NCBI RefSeq assembly: GCF_001660705.2
Contig: NZ_LYBV02000035.1
Location: 1 to 64,000 of the forward strand
Length of the DNA stretch: 64,000 bases
Origin: Saccharicrinis aurantiacus
Lineage (GTDB): Bacteria; Bacteroidota; Bacteroidia; Bacteroidales; Marinilabiliaceae
Reading direction: 5' to 3'
In this document: piece after piece, positions 35,370 to 44,897 of the stretch
How the letters are laid out: the number at the start of each line of letters is the position of its first letter
Position numbering within the stretch: the first letter of the stretch is position 1
Translations under genes and position numbers: made by a program
Notes under the pieces: model-generated
Told to the model about the DNA's origin: nothing
The model's database searches: none
The model's input: only the letters and a program-made list of their open reading frames with translations

Positions 35370-37748
35370 GTGAATAATACACAATCTCAGAACTCATATA
35401 CAAATCAGCCCAATAGAAATGATGGGTTGATTGATATTAAAAAAATACTGTTTTTAGCAAAAAGTAACTGGTATCTTTTTGTTATCATAGTGCCTTTAGT
35501 GTTGGTAGGAACCTATTTTTATCATCGCTATAGTAAGGTAATCTACAATTCTTCTGTAACAATAATGTTAAAAGCAGAGGATAATAGAGCTATGACTCGT
35601 ACCGACTTAATTGAAGGTTTTGGGCTTTCTCCTGAAACCAATAGCCTTGAGAGTCAGTCAATTATTTTGCGTTCAAAAAAAGTAGTAAGTTCGGCCTTAA
35701 AAAAATTAGATTTTGAGATAGATATCTATAGCGATGGTTACTTAATGGATTTTGATTTGTATCATAATTCTCCTTTCAAAATTGAAATGGATTCCGGTCA
35801 TGTTCAAATTTTAAACACCCCAATTCATCTTATCCCGAAAGGAAATAATAAAATTGAAATTAGAATATCGGCCGAAAATTCGTGGTTACACGACTATTCT
35901 GCTTCAGAAAATATAGGCGGAACAGGATTTGTTGAATTCTCTGAAATTGTAAGTTATGGTGATTATGTGAAGACACCTTATTGTAGGTTTAAAGTTCATA
36001 AGGTGTCAGATACAGAAATAAAGCCGAAACATGATTACTACTTTTATTTCAGATCAATTGATTGGTTAACTAATAATTATAGAAGTAAAATTAATATTAC
36101 ACCGATTAGTGAGGGAAGCTCTATTATAAATGTATCTATTACGGGTGAAAATAGGCGAAAATTAACTTCCTTTTTAGATGCGCTTTGTGAGGTTTATTTA
36201 GAGGATAACCTAGAGCGTAAGAACCTGATTGCTGTTAGAACTCTAAGTTTTATTGATAAACAATTAGTGCAAGTTTCAGACACTTTAGAAAGTACTTTAG
36301 AACGGTTATTGGCTTTTAGACAAAATCAAATTTTTATCAAACCTGATGAAATGTCAACTATATTGGCTGATCAGTATTTTGAATATGAGAAAGAGCTCCA
36401 GATTGTAAATCTCCAAAAAAAGTACTTTGGAGAATTAGTAGATCAACTTCGAACGAATCCACTAAGTGAAGACTATTTATTGCCTGCCTTTGCTGATAAT
36501 GTAAATGGCGTTATATCTACTTTAATAATGGAGTTGCTTACCTTAACAAACGAGTATAAGTTGGTTGAGTCACAGAGTTCAGTAAATAACCCTTACTTAA
36601 AGGATTTGGATACAAAAATTAAAGTGGGTACTGATAACTTGATCACTGCACTTACTAAAGTAATTAAGAACCTTGAGATTCAAGAAGAGCGCCTGTATCA
36701 GAATATTGCTGATTTAAATAGTAAAATGAGTAAACTTCCAGAAGCGGAGAAAAAGTACTTAGATATAGAACGTCAGTATAAGTTAAACGATGCAATCTAT
36801 ACCTTTTTATTGCAAAAGCAATCAGAAACCAATATCACCAAGGCATCAAATGCTCCAGATAACGAAATTATAGATAAGGCAGTTGTAGATGGTATAGTGG
36901 CTCCAAATGAGGCGGCAGATAGGAAAAAAGCCCTGATGTTAGCTTTTTTGATTCCGATTGCTATAATTGCTTTGAAGGAGTATTTTAATAATACGGTTAG
37001 GGATAAAGGAGAGATTAATAGTATTGCACCTGATGTACCCATATTTGGTTTTATTCCTCAGTCGAAATCGGTGCATGAGAATATTATTAAAAGTGAGCCT
37101 ATCTCAAACATATCCGAAGCTTTTAGAGGTCTACGCACCAAATTAAATTTTGTAGGTGCTAATAACTCAACTAAAGTTATTGCTCTAACTTCAACTAACA
37201 CAGGCGAAGGTAAAACGTATTGTGCTTTAAATTTGGCCTCGGCCTATGCCATATCTGGAAAGAAAACAGTTTTGCTAGGTTTTGATTTAAGGAAACCCAG
37301 ATTAACAGGGATATTTAACCACGATAACAGTAAGGGTATTTCAGACCACTTGATTAACGAAGCAAGTTACGATGAAATTATTCATGATGGTGGGATGAAG
37401 AACTTATCAGTAGTGCAGGCAGGTACTATACCTCCAAATCCATCGGAGTTAATTGCAGCAAAAGAAACTGAACTATTTTTTGAAAAATTAAAGCAGGATT
37501 TCGATTGTGTAATTGTGGATTCGCCTCCAATTGGTATTGTAACAGATGCCCGAATACTACTGAATCATGTTGATTGTGCACTATATGTTGTTAGATCGGA
37601 TAGAACGGACAAAGAGCACTTTAAGGCTACGATGAATAACTTATTGGGTGATGAATTGCCTTGCCTAGGATTTATACTGAATGATATTAATAAGAAAACC
37701 GCTGGCTATGGTCATTATTCAGAAAAGTATTACGCCGATAATAAGTAA
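35370..37748 (+). CDS. Polysaccharide-type tyrosine autokinase (Wzc/BY-kinase)
   Basis: 792 residues from GTG 35370. The Wzz chain-length domain has a first membrane segment near 37-55, a long periplasmic coiled-coil region (about 285-490) and a second membrane segment near 525-545. The cytoplasmic BY-kinase follows: Walker A STNTGEGKTYCALNLA (about 610-625), Walker A' VLLGFDLRKPRL, Walker B CVIVDSPP, and a Tyr-rich tail (YGHYSEKYYADNK) for autophosphorylation. The family controls capsule or EPS polymer length and export. Here it lacks the usual wza, glycosyltransferase and flippase neighbours, so its pathway partners must be elsewhere. Confidence 0.92.
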   Translation: MNNTQSQNSYTNQPNRNDGLIDIKKILFLAKSNWYLFVIIVPLVLVGTYFYHRYSKVIYNSSVTIMLKAEDNRAMTRTDLIEGFGLSPETNSLESQSIILRSKKVVSSALKKLDFEIDIYSDGYLMDFDLYHNSPFKIEMDSGHVQILNTPIHLIPKGNNKIEIRISAENSWLHDYSASENIGGTGFVEFSEIVSYGDYVKTPYCRFKVHKVSDTEIKPKHDYYFYFRSIDWLTNNYRSKINITPISEGSSIINVSITGENRRKLTSFLDALCEVYLEDNLERKNLIAVRTLSFIDKQLVQVSDTLESTLERLLAFRQNQIFIKPDEMSTILADQYFEYEKELQIVNLQKKYFGELVDQLRTNPLSEDYLLPAFADNVNGVISTLIMELLTLTNEYKLVESQSSVNNPYLKDLDTKIKVGTDNLITALTKVIKNLEIQEERLYQNIADLNSKMSKLPEAEKKYLDIERQYKLNDAIYTFLLQKQSETNITKASNAPDNEIIDKAVVDGIVAPNEAADRKKALMLAFLIPIAIIALKEYFNNTVRDKGEINSIAPDVPIFGFIPQSKSVHENIIKSEPISNISEAFRGLRTKLNFVGANNSTKVIALTSTNTGEGKTYCALNLASAYAISGKKTVLLGFDLRKPRLTGIFNHDNSKGISDHLINEASYDEIIHDGGMKNLSVVQAGTIPPNPSELIAAKETELFFEKLKQDFDCVIVDSPPIGIVTDARILLNHVDCALYVVRSDRTDKEHFKATMNNLLGDELPCLGFILNDINKKTAGYGHYSEKYYADNK

Positions 37749-37772
37749 TTTAGAATAAGGTATTGCATCTAT

Positions 37773-38783
37773 ATGATAACTAATAATATTTCGCTTAAAG
37801 AATATAATACACTTAATATTAGTGTAAAAACCACTTATTTTGCCCAACCTAAAACAAGTCAGGAAACCATTGCTGTTTTAAAATCTGATACCGCTAAAAA
37901 TAACTCTATTTTTATTTTAGGCGGAGGAAGTAATGTTTTGTTTAAATCTGATTTTGATGGATTGGTTATTCACCCATGTATATCGGATATAAATATATTG
38001 GATGAGAATGAAGATACGATTAAGGTTGAGGTTGGTGCAGGTGTAGAATGGGATAGCTTTGTTGAGTGGGCCACTAATCGTAATCTATACGGAATAGAAA
38101 ACTTATCCTTAATTCCGGGCAATATAGGCGCTTGTCCCGTTCAAAATATTGGTGCATACGGAGTAGAGGTGAAGGATGTGATTACAAGTGTTCAGGGAAT
38201 TTATTTAGATTCCTTAGAATCATTTTCTTTATCAAATGCAGCCTGTAAATTCGACTATAGAAACAGTGTTTTTAAGCAAGAACTTAAAAATAAAACTTTG
38301 ATAACCTCAGTTTGCTTTGAGCTACGAAAAAAAGGTGAGCTCAATTTAAATTACGGAAGCATCCAAAAAGATGTTGAAGCTTTGGGTGAGCGTTCGCTAC
38401 TAAACGCCCGTAAAGCCATTATTGCAGTTAGAAATAGCAAGCTACCTGATCCAAAAGAGTTTGGTAATGTAGGTAGTTTCTTTAAAAATCCGATTATCGA
38501 TATCGCTATAGCAAAAGATATATTTAAAAAATACCCAAGTGCGCCCTCGTATGAAGTGTCGGAAAGCTTAGTTAAAATACCTGCCGCTTGGTTAATTGAA
38601 CAAGCGGGTTGGAAAGGCAAAAGCATTGGTAATGCTGCAGTTCATAAAAATCAGGCTTTGGTGTTAATCAATTCTAACGGGCAAGCAACAGGTACTGAAA
38701 TTTTGGAATTAGCAGGTGCCATTGTTTCTGACGTAGAAAAGAAATTTGGAATTTCACTGGAGAAGGAAGTGAATGTATTATAG
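37773..38783 (+). CDS. murB: UDP-N-acetylmuramate dehydrogenase
   Basis: 336 residues. FAD-binding type: FILGGGSNVLFKSDFDGLVI, then LSLIPGNIGACPVQNIGAYG, FDYRNSVFK with the type-I Tyr, the catalytic Ser in GNVGSFFKNP, and PAAWLIEQAGWKGK. It is the E. coli-like type I MurB. It reduces enolpyruvyl-UDP-GlcNAc to UDP-MurNAc for peptidoglycan. It follows the autokinase by 24 bp. Confidence 0.96.
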   Translation: MITNNISLKEYNTLNISVKTTYFAQPKTSQETIAVLKSDTAKNNSIFILGGGSNVLFKSDFDGLVIHPCISDINILDENEDTIKVEVGAGVEWDSFVEWATNRNLYGIENLSLIPGNIGACPVQNIGAYGVEVKDVITSVQGIYLDSLESFSLSNAACKFDYRNSVFKQELKNKTLITSVCFELRKKGELNLNYGSIQKDVEALGERSLLNARKAIIAVRNSKLPDPKEFGNVGSFFKNPIIDIAIAKDIFKKYPSAPSYEVSESLVKIPAAWLIEQAGWKGKSIGNAAVHKNQALVLINSNGQATGTEILELAGAIVSDVEKKFGISLEKEVNVL

Positions 38784-38856
38784 AGCCAATATTTACTTCT
38801 CTTGAATTCTATAGGTTTTTTAAGTAGATTTATAGTTCGGCAAAAAACAAAGAGCT

Positions 38857-39066
38857 ATGAATAAGAATCCTGAGTTTTTAGAAACTATGCGTAAAGACCT
38901 TTCCTATTGGAGGGGTCCGTTTTATTTTAATAGAAACGATCCACGTATTTTTGTAAAAAAGTTAGACCCATCGTTAGGGTATACATTAAATTTTGGCAAT
39001 TTCTTTTCCTATATGCTCATCCTTGCTTTTATTGCCATTGTATGGTTAACCCAGCAAATAGCTTGA
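38857..39066 (+). CDS. Small single-span protein, DUF5808-like
   Basis: 69 residues. An N-terminal soluble part with YWRGPFYFNRNDPRIFVKK and LGYTLNFGNFFSYM resembles the short DUF5808 motif (W-GpfYyN--DpRvfVpk---G-tlNf). The C-terminus is one membrane helix (about 48-66, YMLILAFIAIVWL). Such proteins are small inner-membrane proteins of unknown role. It sits between murB and rhomboid on the same strand (27 bp before rhomboid). Confidence 0.65.
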   Translation: MNKNPEFLETMRKDLSYWRGPFYFNRNDPRIFVKKLDPSLGYTLNFGNFFSYMLILAFIAIVWLTQQIA

Positions 39067-39093
39067 TGGAACTCTCCAATAGAAAATGATTGA

Positions 39094-39792
39094 ATGAAAA
39101 TAAAACGACTCAATTCGGATACTCCGATCGAAAAAAGAAGGTTTATTTATAGTTTAGTACTTCCGATAGTATTCTTATTAATAGCATTTACTGTTCATTT
39201 AATTCAACACATAGAACAAATTAAATTTACAAAACTAGGGGTTTACCCAATGCAAGCCGAAGGTTTATGGGGTATCTTGTTTACCCCTTTGATACATGGC
39301 GATTGGAAACACTTGTATTCTAATTCAGTATCAATGCTTGTTTTGGCAACAACCTTGTTTTATTTCTATAATAAAATAGCAGCTAAAATTTTTATATTTA
39401 TATATCTACTCAGCGGATTGGGAACTTGGTTGGCAGCCCGAGAATCGTGGCACATAGGTGCAAGTGGTGTTATTTACGGTTTGGCAATGTTTTTGATAAT
39501 AAGTGGAATTATCCGCAAACATATTCCTTTAATTGCAATTTCTTTATTGGTTATCCTTTTTTACGGAGGTTTAATTTGGGGCGCTTTTCCTCTCAAAGTA
39601 GATTTACCCTATTCGTGGGAGGGGCATTTATGGGGTGCTGTTACGGGTAGTATACTAGCATTGGTATATCGAAGGGAAGGACCTCAGAAACCCAAATCGC
39701 CTTTTGAAGAGGAAATAGATGTGGAGGATTATGATGGAGAAGAACCCTATTGGATGCAAGGAGTTGATCAGGATAAAAATGAAGATAGATAG
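39094..39792 (+). CDS. Rhomboid family intramembrane serine protease
   Basis: 232 residues with about six membrane helices. The catalytic Ser is in HIGASGVIYGL, and the His in WEGHLWGAVTG. The L1-loop region WGILFTPLIHGDWKHLYSN contains the conserved HxxWxHLxxN pattern of rhomboids. A short acidic cytoplasmic tail (VEDYDGEEPYW) follows. It cleaves membrane proteins within the bilayer; the substrate is unknown. Confidence 0.93.
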   Translation: MKIKRLNSDTPIEKRRFIYSLVLPIVFLLIAFTVHLIQHIEQIKFTKLGVYPMQAEGLWGILFTPLIHGDWKHLYSNSVSMLVLATTLFYFYNKIAAKIFIFIYLLSGLGTWLAARESWHIGASGVIYGLAMFLIISGIIRKHIPLIAISLLVILFYGGLIWGAFPLKVDLPYSWEGHLWGAVTGSILALVYRREGPQKPKSPFEEEIDVEDYDGEEPYWMQGVDQDKNEDR

Positions 39793-39904
39793 TATGGTGC
39801 AATTTTGCCGATAAACCAAAGGCCTGCCCATTTGTTTAATAAGATGATAGTAGCAAGGAATTAAATAACTTCAATTACTCAATTGTAACTTAAACTAAAA
39901 TAAT

Positions 39905-40705
39905 ATGAAAATAATGTGGAAGATTGTGCTTGCTGAAGCACTCTTAAGTGTACTTATAGTAGCCTGTTCTACTGTGCCAATTACTGGCCGAAAACAAGTA
40001 AATATGTTTCCTGAATCTCAAATGGTATCCATGAGTTTGAGTCAGTATGACGAATTTTTAAGCCAGTCGAAGCTATCAGATAATAAGGAACAAACCGAAA
40101 TGGTAAAAAGAGTGGGTGATAAAATTGCGAAGGCAGTTGAAAGCTACCTTACAGCCAATGGACATAGTTCTTACATCGAGAATTTTAATTGGGAGTTTAA
40201 TTTGGTGGATGATGCAACACCTAATGCATGGTGTATGCCCGGTGGAAAGGTAGTTTTTTACACAGGTATTTTACCTTATACCAGAACAGAAGCTGGTTTA
40301 GCAGTGGTTATGGGTCATGAAATTGCGCATGCGGTTGCACGTCATGGTAATGAGCGTATGAGCCATCAAATGGGTATGCAAGCCGTAGCAACGGGCCTCG
40401 ATGTATATTTGGCTGAAAAACCAGATGAAACCAAACAAATTTATACCACAGCATTTGGCTTGGGTTCTCAATATGGGGTGATGTTACCCTTTTCTCGTTC
40501 GCACGAAACAGAGGCAGATAAAATGGGTTTGGTATTTATGGCTATGGCAGGATACGATCCTGGAGAAGCTGTTGATTTTTGGACACGAATGTCGCAAAGT
40601 GGAGGGCAAAAACCACCTGAGTTTATGAGTACGCACCCTGCGGATCAAACCCGCATTAAAGACATACAGGCTTATTTACCCGAAGCCAGAAAATACCTTC
40701 CCTAA
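39905..40705 (+). CDS. M48 family metallopeptidase, periplasmic lipoprotein
   Basis: 266 residues with lipobox LIVACSTVPITGRKQ (Cys21). The peptidase domain has VVMGHEIAHAVARHGNERM with the HExxH zinc motif, and SHETEADKMGLVFMAMAGYD with the third ligand. No TPR domain, so it is LoiP/YcaL-like rather than BepA. It probably degrades misfolded outer-membrane proteins. The 'TGRKQ' after the lipid site is common in this family. Confidence 0.92.
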   Translation: MKIMWKIVLAEALLSVLIVACSTVPITGRKQVNMFPESQMVSMSLSQYDEFLSQSKLSDNKEQTEMVKRVGDKIAKAVESYLTANGHSSYIENFNWEFNLVDDATPNAWCMPGGKVVFYTGILPYTRTEAGLAVVMGHEIAHAVARHGNERMSHQMGMQAVATGLDVYLAEKPDETKQIYTTAFGLGSQYGVMLPFSRSHETEADKMGLVFMAMAGYDPGEAVDFWTRMSQSGGQKPPEFMSTHPADQTRIKDIQAYLPEARKYLP

Positions 40706-40761
40706 TAGGGATGTATTGAAATATTAGAAGAGTAAACTATATAATATTTAAATAAGAGCAT

Positions 40762-42144
40762 ATGATAGAGCTAATTGGAACTGTAAACAACTTTATGTCG
40801 GTATATTTATTAATACCAATACTGTTATTTGCAGGATTATTTTTCACTTATAAAACAGGGTTTTTACAATTCCGATATATAGGTCATATGTTCAAATTGC
40901 TTACTGAGGGATCTACACATAAAACCTCAGGAGTAACCTCATTTCAGGCATTTACCATTAGCTTGGGAAGTAGAGTAGGAACCGGAAACCTTGCAGGGGT
41001 AGCTTTGGCTATTGTAGCGGGTGGACCCGGAGCTGTTTTCTGGATGTGGTTAATTGCCCTTTTAGGCGCCGCATCTGCCTTTGTTGAGAGTACCTTAGCC
41101 CAAGCTTATAAGGTAGATGATGAAGGGGGAACCTTTAAAGGAGGACCCGCTTACTATATGCAATATGCACTTAAAAGCAGAAATTTAGGTATTGCTTTCG
41201 CAATTTTGATTACGCTTTGTTATGGTTTTGCCTTTAACTCAGTGCAGAGCGATACCATTTCAGCAGCATTTGCACAATCCTTCGATTTTGATCCTGCCAT
41301 AATGGGCGGAATTCTTGTGGTGCTTACGGGCCTAATTATTTTTGGAGGCGTTAGACGTATTGCCCACTTTACCAATGCGGTGGTTCCGGTAATGGCTATT
41401 TCTTATATTTTGGTTGTACTATATGTACTGTTTAGTCATTTTAGTTTAATACCAGAAACCATAAGCCTTATTCTGGAGAGTGCTTTCGGAATGCGCGAAG
41501 CAGCAGCAGGAGCAATGGGAGCAGCTTTAGTACAGGGTATTAAGCGAGGATTATTTTCGAATGAAGCAGGTATGGGTTCAGCGCCTAATGCAGCGGCTGC
41601 AGCCGATGTTACACATCCTGTAAAGCAGGGATTTATACAAGCCTTGGGTGTATTTACCGATACCCTAATAATTTGTACCTCAACGGCGCTATTACTTCTA
41701 TTATCGGGTGAATATACAGTAACAGGAGTGGATGGTATTCGTTTAACCCAAAACTCAATGGTTGCCATGGTTGGTCCATGGGGAGGAATATATCTTTCGG
41801 TATGTATCTTTTTGTTTGCCTTTAGTTCCATTATTGGTAACTATTATTATGGCGAATCAAACATCAAGTTTATCTCAACAAAGCATAAATATTTAAATAT
41901 GTACCGTGGTGCCGTATTGGCAATGGTATTATTTGGGGCATTGGCTAAATCGCATGTTGTATGGGGCTTGGCCGATATTTTTATGATTTTGATGGCGCTG
42001 CTGAACTTGTATGCAATATTTAGATTAACGCCCAAGCTAAAGCTGATTTTAAAAGATTATATGAAGCAGAAAAAAGAAGGCAAAGATCCTGTTTTTAAAG
42101 CAAAATCAGTTGGTATCGAAGATGAGACAGAGTGTTGGAAATAA
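40762..42144 (+). CDS. Sodium:alanine/glycine symporter (AGCS family)
   Basis: 460 residues with about ten to eleven membrane spans. Family landmarks are FTISLGSRVGTGNLAGVALAI (Na+/substrate site), FKGGPAYYMQYAL, and KRGLFSNEAGMGSAPNAAAA. It imports alanine or glycine with sodium across the inner membrane. It is followed closely by a terminator. Confidence 0.94.
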   Translation: MIELIGTVNNFMSVYLLIPILLFAGLFFTYKTGFLQFRYIGHMFKLLTEGSTHKTSGVTSFQAFTISLGSRVGTGNLAGVALAIVAGGPGAVFWMWLIALLGAASAFVESTLAQAYKVDDEGGTFKGGPAYYMQYALKSRNLGIAFAILITLCYGFAFNSVQSDTISAAFAQSFDFDPAIMGGILVVLTGLIIFGGVRRIAHFTNAVVPVMAISYILVVLYVLFSHFSLIPETISLILESAFGMREAAAGAMGAALVQGIKRGLFSNEAGMGSAPNAAAAADVTHPVKQGFIQALGVFTDTLIICTSTALLLLLSGEYTVTGVDGIRLTQNSMVAMVGPWGGIYLSVCIFLFAFSSIIGNYYYGESNIKFISTKHKYLNMYRGAVLAMVLFGALAKSHVVWGLADIFMILMALLNLYAIFRLTPKLKLILKDYMKQKKEGKDPVFKAKSVGIEDETECWK

Positions 42145-42171
42145 GCTTTAAGTAGCTTTAATATATTAATT

Positions 42172-42205
42172 AAAAGAGTTAAGTGTTGTGCTTAACTCTT
42201 TTTTT
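42172..42205 (+). terminator. Terminator after the AGCS symporter
   Basis: A 12-bp stem AAAAGAGTTAAG / CTTAACTCTTTT with a 7-nt loop and further T; it is also usable by the convergent phosphoesterase gene. Confidence 0.9.
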
Positions 42206-42209
42206 GGTA

Positions 42210-43223
42210 TTACTCAAATTTTAAGGTATCACTACCCAAGGGAATACGGCCAGTTTTATCAAGTATGCCTCCAAGCTTTATATTGGCCAAACTCACTTCG
42301 CTTTTATTCACGGTAACCCACATAATATGATCAAACGATTTACCTGGTTCTGAAAATTGAAACCCTCCTGTTGTGGATAAGTTAATGTAATCTTGGCCAT
42401 TACGTTCCTCGTAGTTATACATGTGCGTGTGCCCATAAAAAACGGTATAGGGCATTTGGTGCAGAGCACTTTCAATTTGGCTAAATTGCTGTTCGTTTTC
42501 TTTTTGCCAAACCGGTTTATGTATCATTATAAAAGTGTGCCGGGCATCAGTATTATTTGCAAGTACCTTTTTAAAATAGCGCACTTGTTCATCTCCAATG
42601 TTGCCCGTTACTCTTTCGGGTAAATGCGCGTAAGCACTCTTTTTAAAAGCTTCTACACCTTCTTTTTCAAATATCTCAGCCCCTTCCTTTCGTATCTCAT
42701 TAATTTCGTGCATTCGTTGCGAACTATAATCTTCGGTATTAAAAATCAGAAACAATACGTCTTTGTATCTGAAATGATAATAGTGAGGCCCATAACGATT
42801 ACTCCACACATCTCTGGCAATCTGCCCGGTTAAATCATGGTTGCCGCCCGCATAAAAAATGGGAGCAATGGCTCTGTTGGCCCTCTTATCAAAATTATCC
42901 CATTGCTGGTGCCAAACAGACGTATCGCTGTTAGCACCTTCAATTAGGTCGCCAACATTTACAATTAAATCGGGCTGTAGTAGGTTTAGTTGTGCCACCG
43001 CTACTTTAAATATTTCAGGTCGCTCGCCACCTGTGAGGTCGGCAAAAATGGCAAAGCTGAATTTACTATCGTGGCTATTAAAATTTAAATGCGTCCATGG
43101 TTTTTTACTTGTGCTAATATCATTGGTAAACACAGTGTGTTGGCACGATAAAAATGTAAATACAACAATTAGTGTTGAAATTACGACGAAGGCTTTTTTA
43201 CGGCTTTTAAAATTAGATTTCAT
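42210..43223 (-). CDS. Metallophosphoesterase, lipoprotein
   Basis: 337 residues with a lipoprotein signal (VVFTFLSCQHT, Cys27). Calcineurin-like phosphoesterase motifs in order: FAIFADLTGGERPE (D-x-T in place of the usual D-x-H), VNVGDLIEG, YAGGNHDLTG, IMIHKPVW, and FYGHTHMYNYEERNG. The first metal motif with Thr instead of His deserves note but occurs in some branches. The substrate is unknown. A 900-bp non-coding region lies upstream. Confidence 0.87.
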   Translation of the reverse strand: MKSNFKSRKKAFVVISTLIVVFTFLSCQHTVFTNDISTSKKPWTHLNFNSHDSKFSFAIFADLTGGERPEIFKVAVAQLNLLQPDLIVNVGDLIEGANSDTSVWHQQWDNFDKRANRAIAPIFYAGGNHDLTGQIARDVWSNRYGPHYYHFRYKDVLFLIFNTEDYSSQRMHEINEIRKEGAEIFEKEGVEAFKKSAYAHLPERVTGNIGDEQVRYFKKVLANNTDARHTFIMIHKPVWQKENEQQFSQIESALHQMPYTVFYGHTHMYNYEERNGQDYINLSTTGGFQFSEPGKSFDHIMWVTVNKSEVSLANIKLGGILDKTGRIPLGSDTLKFE

Positions 43224-43513
43224 TGTTATGGGTTTTAAAACAGCTTTAATAAAAACGCATTGAAGCTGTAATTGTTAAGCGATAAGTTATGAATTTTTAA
43301 AATATCACTGCGTATGTAAATGAATAATACCAAATGCATTATTGAATGATTGATAAGAAATTGAGTTATTTAAAGATTCTATAATGAATAAAATAGAGAT
43401 ATAGCCATAGTTACATTGATATTTTATGAAGTAGTAGACGCTTTATAGAAACAATTTATGTCAATCATTTGATGATGTTTTTGGTATAAACACCGCTTTA
43501 TTCAAAATGGCGT

Positions 43514-43694
43514 ATTTCTATTTGCATAAAGCTAGTCCGGAGTTCAGTTTGTGCTTTTTCTAAATAGAAATGTGCCAAACTGGCAAAGAATGGCTCGTAT
43601 GTATTTAGATATTTTACGTTTTGGATTCAGATGGTGCAATTTCTATTTAGAAATGCGTCATTTTGGCACCAAAGGCCTCGTATCTAAATAGAAA
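43514..43694. repeat. Array of inverted 14-bp TTTCTA..TAGAAA motifs
   Basis: TTTCTAAATAGAAA (43557-43570), its exact reverse complement TTTCTATTTAGAAA (43640-43653) and TATCTAAATAGAAA (43681-43694), plus a half copy TTTCTATTT near 43515. The flanks also repeat loosely (TAGAAATGtGcCA..., then GGC.TCGTAT.TA) with a period of about 84 bp. It may be a decayed tandem repeat or a cluster of regulator sites. Confidence 0.55.
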
Positions 43695-43794
43695 CGCTCG
43701 GGGTAGGATGCATGGGCGTTTCTAAGTGCATGCTAATGGTTTGCATATTTAGGGTTTAATAAATACTTATAAAAACGGCTGCTTATATTAAACA

Positions 43795-43937
43795 CAGTAG
43801 GGATAGTAGCGGCAGTAAGCTTTTTGAGTTGCCCTTTTATAGGGAGGGTGTAGGCGACCTTAGGAGCCCACGCACCAACCATATAAAAAGGAGCAATTTA
43901 AAGAGCTTACTATAGTGGATAGCCCGTTAAACTGCCC
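43795..43937 (-). repeat. 143-bp dispersed hairpin-rich repeat, copy 2 (inverted)
   Basis: Read on the minus strand it starts GGGCAGTTTAACGGGCTATC and ends CGCTACTATCCCTACTG, aligning along its full length with 28679-28821. Shared blocks include TGCGTGGGCT, GGTCGCCT and CTTACTGCC. The inner stem arms differ in sequence but remain able to pair (CTTTTTATA... / TATAAAAGG), which suggests the fold is maintained. Confidence 0.75.
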
Positions 43938-44123
43938 AAAAAATCCATAGACTATTTTTACACAATAATTAACAAGGCTAAACATTATTTCAACTTCATT
44001 GTTTTTATTAGTGATTCAGATAAATTGGTCTTTTTCTCTTACTGAACTTATTATCATAAGTATAGTGTTTTTAAGTGTGTTTGAGAATTGTAAATAAACT
44101 GTTAAATCTTGTAAAAAAATTGT

Positions 44124-44885
44124 ATGAAAAACCTACTTGCATTATGTGTTTTTCTGTTAGCTGCAACGCTCAGCTATGCAGATGAAGTTGAGAAAATTGG
44201 CGTAACCGAGCATCTCGACGAGTTTTTACCTACGGACATTGAGGTGGTGAATATTGAGGGTGATACTGTTTTGTTTAGTTCAATAGTGAGGGATAAGCCA
44301 ACGATATTGAATTTTGTGTATTTCCGTTGTCCTGGTGTTTGTACGCCTTTAATGGATGGAATTACTGAGGTGGTAAATGCCTCAGAGTTGGCTTTAGGTG
44401 AAGATTATCAGGTTGTAACGGTGAGTTTTGATTTTAATGAGGATTATACCTTGGCCAAGAAAAAACGCAATAACTACTCAATGATTGTTGAAAAGGAGGG
44501 CTTTGAAGAGGGGTGGTTGTTTTTTACTTCGGATAGTGCCAATATTAGTAAGTTAACCAAGGCTGCCGGATTTTCATACAAACGAACGGGCAACGATTTT
44601 ATACATACCGCGGGCTTAATATTGGTAAGTCCTGAGGGTAAAATAACGCGCTATTTAAATGGTACCTACTTTTTACCTTTTGAGTTTAAATTGGCCGTTG
44701 TAGAGTCATCGAAGGGAATACCCGGGCCAACAGTTAATCGCATACTTCAATTCTGCTATAGTTACGATCCGGTAGGGCAAGCTTATGTTCTTAATGTTAC
44801 CAAAATAGCAGGTATTTTAATTCTTGTAATAGCCGGTTTAGTACTTTTAGTATTAACCGTTAAACCTAAAAAACAGCACGTTTAA
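44124..44885 (+). CDS. SCO1/SenC family copper chaperone
   Basis: 253 residues. A signal peptide (1-19, LSYA-DEVE), a thioredoxin fold with the copper-binding FRCPGVCTPL (CxxxC) and the distal His in NDFIHTAGLILV, and a C-terminal membrane anchor (about 225-247). It delivers copper to the CuA site of the cytochrome oxidase whose genes follow 12 bp later. It is the first gene of the oxidase operon. Confidence 0.94.
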   Translation: MKNLLALCVFLLAATLSYADEVEKIGVTEHLDEFLPTDIEVVNIEGDTVLFSSIVRDKPTILNFVYFRCPGVCTPLMDGITEVVNASELALGEDYQVVTVSFDFNEDYTLAKKKRNNYSMIVEKEGFEEGWLFFTSDSANISKLTKAAGFSYKRTGNDFIHTAGLILVSPEGKITRYLNGTYFLPFEFKLAVVESSKGIPGPTVNRILQFCYSYDPVGQAYVLNVTKIAGILILVIAGLVLLVLTVKPKKQHV

Positions 44886-44897
44886 ATCTTCTAATTT

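Larger units (their letters stand above)
43224..44123. other. 900-bp intergenic region without genes
   Basis: This region holds an array of TTTCTAWWWTAGAAA-like motifs (43514-43694), then the second copy of the 143-bp dispersed repeat (43795-43937), then the promoter region of the SCO/cytochrome oxidase operon. No reading frame with plausible coding character is seen. Confidence 0.6.

Noticed and set aside
43514-43694. CRISPR array
   Set aside because: The repeats are short, occur in both orientations, and lack regular unique spacers or cas genes.
44124-44885. SCO protein as a peroxiredoxin or thiol oxidoreductase
   Set aside because: CPGVC plus the distal His and its location directly before the oxidase subunits favour the copper-chaperone role.
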